The translations under genes were made by a program, and so were the position numbers. DNA of 64,000 nucleotides, from positions 423,052-487,051 of the forward strand of contig JANWWC010000002.1 in the NCBI GenBank assembly GCA_025056215.1, written 5' to 3'. The notes beneath the pieces were generated by a model. The model was not told where the DNA came from. It saw only the letters and a list, made by a program, of their open reading frames with translations, and ran no database searches. Every line of letters begins with the position of its first letter. The first letter of the stretch is position 1. Below, piece by piece: positions 62,797-64,000 of the stretch. This stretch comes from Cytophagales bacterium. GTDB taxonomy: Bacteria; Bacteroidota; Bacteroidia; Cytophagales; Flammeovirgaceae.

Positions 62797-63905
62797 GATA
62801 AAGCACAAAGGAGCTTTTCAATATGAGTTTGAAAGGAGTGGTCATGGTCGAAGTACGCTTCTTTTACAAAGCCCTTAGGATAAAACACAGTCTCAATTAT
62901 TTTTTGGTGAACGTTTTTGACATCACTGGGTAAGAAATTTGTGAAAATACCAGCAGAATGCGGTATTATTAGTTTTTCCCAAAGCAAATTCTCAGATAAA
63001 AGCATAGGGATTCCTAGAGCTAAGCATTCGTATAATTTAGTAGGAATACAATTTTGAGTGCTTTTATTAGGCATGTAAGGAAGCATTACGATATCAGAAC
63101 TGCACATTGTTTGAAGAATCACTCCATGAGAAATTGGAATTTCACTCACATTTAAAATAACATTAATTTGTGAAGATAATTTCATCACTTGCTCATAGAT
63201 GTTTTTGCTTGCTGCCATTCCTGTAATAAAAAGTCGAGCAGCAAAATATCGACTATACTCTTCAAAAAAACGAATTGCTCGCATAGTACCAAAAGTTTCA
63301 GACAATGTTCCTACTATTGCAAATGTGATAATAGGTTTTTCTTTGAAAGAAATTGGAACTTTCGGCGAGTAAAAAAAATGGTAAATGGCGAATTTATTCT
63401 CGACGATCTTATAGGACTTCTTCTTAAAAAAAGAAAGTTCTTGCTCATAGCCAACTTCAGCTAACCAGTACTCATTTACAAAGAGAACAGAAAGAGCTTC
63501 CGTTATCCAAATCCAGATTAGTAGAAGAGGTTTTGACAAAATGGGGTAAATATTTTGATACCGCACATTTCGGCGATAATTTTCTCTGATGTCATAAATC
63601 AAGTAAAAACCCAAAATTTTTTTTAAACAAAAAGCTATCCACAACAGTTCAATGGCACCTACTACTACAATAGTAGGGTTTAGTCTAACAAGAGTTTTTA
63701 CAAAAGCTATTTGCGCCCTCCAGCGACTCCTAAAAGCTCTTGTTTTAATTCCAGCATCATGAAACACGAATGGAAATTTTTTTTCAAAAGAAATTATTCT
63801 TCCGAAAATGTGCACTTCAGCTTTTGGGAAAAACAAGGGAGCTAACTTTTCAGCAACGCGCGTATCTGTAACGGGTTTTAATACTGTTGCAAAAAGAACC
63901 TTCAT
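62793..63905 (-). CDS. Glycosyltransferase, GT-B type
   Basis: A 370-residue cytoplasmic glycosyltransferase with an N-terminal domain starting VLFATVLKPVTDTRVAEKLA and a C-terminal donor-binding domain. In the latter, PYMPNKSTQNCIPTKLYECLALGIPMLLSE matches the GT4-like Glu-bearing pattern. A middle hydrophobic segment (LLIWIWITEALSVLFV) may be a membrane patch. It starts by ATGA overlap with the stop of the upstream methyltransferase gene. Sugar specificity is unknown. Confidence 0.8.
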   Translation of the reverse strand: MKVLFATVLKPVTDTRVAEKLAPLFFPKAEVHIFGRIISFEKKFPFVFHDAGIKTRAFRSRWRAQIAFVKTLVRLNPTIVVVGAIELLWIAFCLKKILGFYLIYDIRENYRRNVRYQNIYPILSKPLLLIWIWITEALSVLFVNEYWLAEVGYEQELSFFKKKSYKIVENKFAIYHFFYSPKVPISFKEKPIITFAIVGTLSETFGTMRAIRFFEEYSRYFAARLFITGMAASKNIYEQVMKLSSQINVILNVSEIPISHGVILQTMCSSDIVMLPYMPNKSTQNCIPTKLYECLALGIPMLLSENLLWEKLIIPHSAGIFTNFLPSDVKNVHQKIIETVFYPKGFVKEAYFDHDHSFQTHIEKLLCALS

Positions 63906-64000
63906 TTTTTTAGAATTCTCTGTCTCACAACTTCATATAGAATAACTCCTGTAGCTACTGAAACATTAAGAGAAGTAATTTTGCCCAACATAGGAATCTT
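63902..64000 (-). CDS. rlmB: SpoU-family 23S rRNA 2'-O-methyltransferase, C-terminal fragment
   Basis: Only the last 32 residues are present (KIPMLGKITSLNVSVATGV to RQRILKK). The IxSLNVSVATGVxLYE motif is the knotted SAM site of SpoU enzymes such as RlmB and TrmH. RlmB is favoured because Bacteroidota RlmB proteins end this way, but TrmH-like is possible. Its stop codon is shared with the glycosyltransferase start (ATGA). Confidence 0.7.
   Translation of the reverse strand, partial: KIPMLGKITSLNVSVATGVILYEVVRQRILKK

Overview
This 64 kb window is an AT-rich, densely coding bacterial chromosome segment. The gene families point to Bacteroidota, most likely the Cytophagales/Cytophagia side. Evidence includes a type III glutamine synthetase, bacteroidete-type families (DUF3109, DUF4837, DUF2256), kynurenine 3-monooxygenase, a FucP-type sugar transporter, many lipoproteins with a Cys at the lipobox, PKD/beta-propeller lipoproteins, a PorE-like envelope protein and weak Shine-Dalgarno signals. 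The species cannot be named from sequence alone. No phage, intact insertion sequence, CRISPR array or rRNA operon was seen.

Layout. 1-9.2 kb: the end of a cytochrome c assembly (CcmF/CcsA-like) gene, a CPBP protease, ilvE, a sugar MFS transporter, an amidase, xerD, an FkbM methyltransferase, a 51-residue DUF2256 gene, then kmo, a histone-deacetylase-like gene and a lipoprotein. 9.3-18.5 kb: M1 peptidase, LRR lipoprotein, DUF2721, alpha/beta hydrolase, queA, lysS, marR and a DUF4837 lipoprotein. 18.5-25.5 kb: TPR-SpoIIE phosphatase, a CarH-like MerR/B12 regulator, trpF, aroC, nadD and purK. 25.5-35.1 kb: a surface-glycan block with glf (UDP-galactofuranose supply), three polytopic GT-C/YfhO-like proteins and a decayed fourth. 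35-45.4 kb: DUF3109, a secreted protein, a bifunctional Rel, a very large alpha-2-macroglobulin lipoprotein and a small lipoprotein. 45.4-48.4 kb: an adhesin-like relic, a carotenoid desaturase, an odd class II tRNA-like gene and an AT-rich leader. 48.4-58.3 kb: glutamine synthetase III, a LolD-type ATPase, three tandem PKD/propeller lipoproteins, a TPR protein and a CHASE2 protein. 58.4-64 kb: PorE-like protein, nadE, a glycosyltransferase and the end of an rRNA 2'-O-methyltransferase gene.

How the genes work together. Several sets are linked by function. kmo, nadD and nadE fit de novo NAD synthesis from tryptophan. glf and the GT-C proteins fit construction of a cell-surface polysaccharide. 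The PKD/propeller lipoproteins, PorE-like protein, amidase and alpha-2-macroglobulin all act at the cell envelope.

Most notable observations. (1) An approximately 55-residue WLP-AA-WH motif occurs four times, twice in each of two glycan-type membrane proteins on opposite strands. (2) A class II tRNA-like gene has a 39-nt variable region and an anticodon loop that fits no Leu, Ser or Tyr isoacceptor. (3) A MerR regulator carries the CarH W-x9-EH signature but lacks the His that follows the Trp. (4) Two decayed genes lie at 29.5-31.0 kb and 45.9-46.3 kb.
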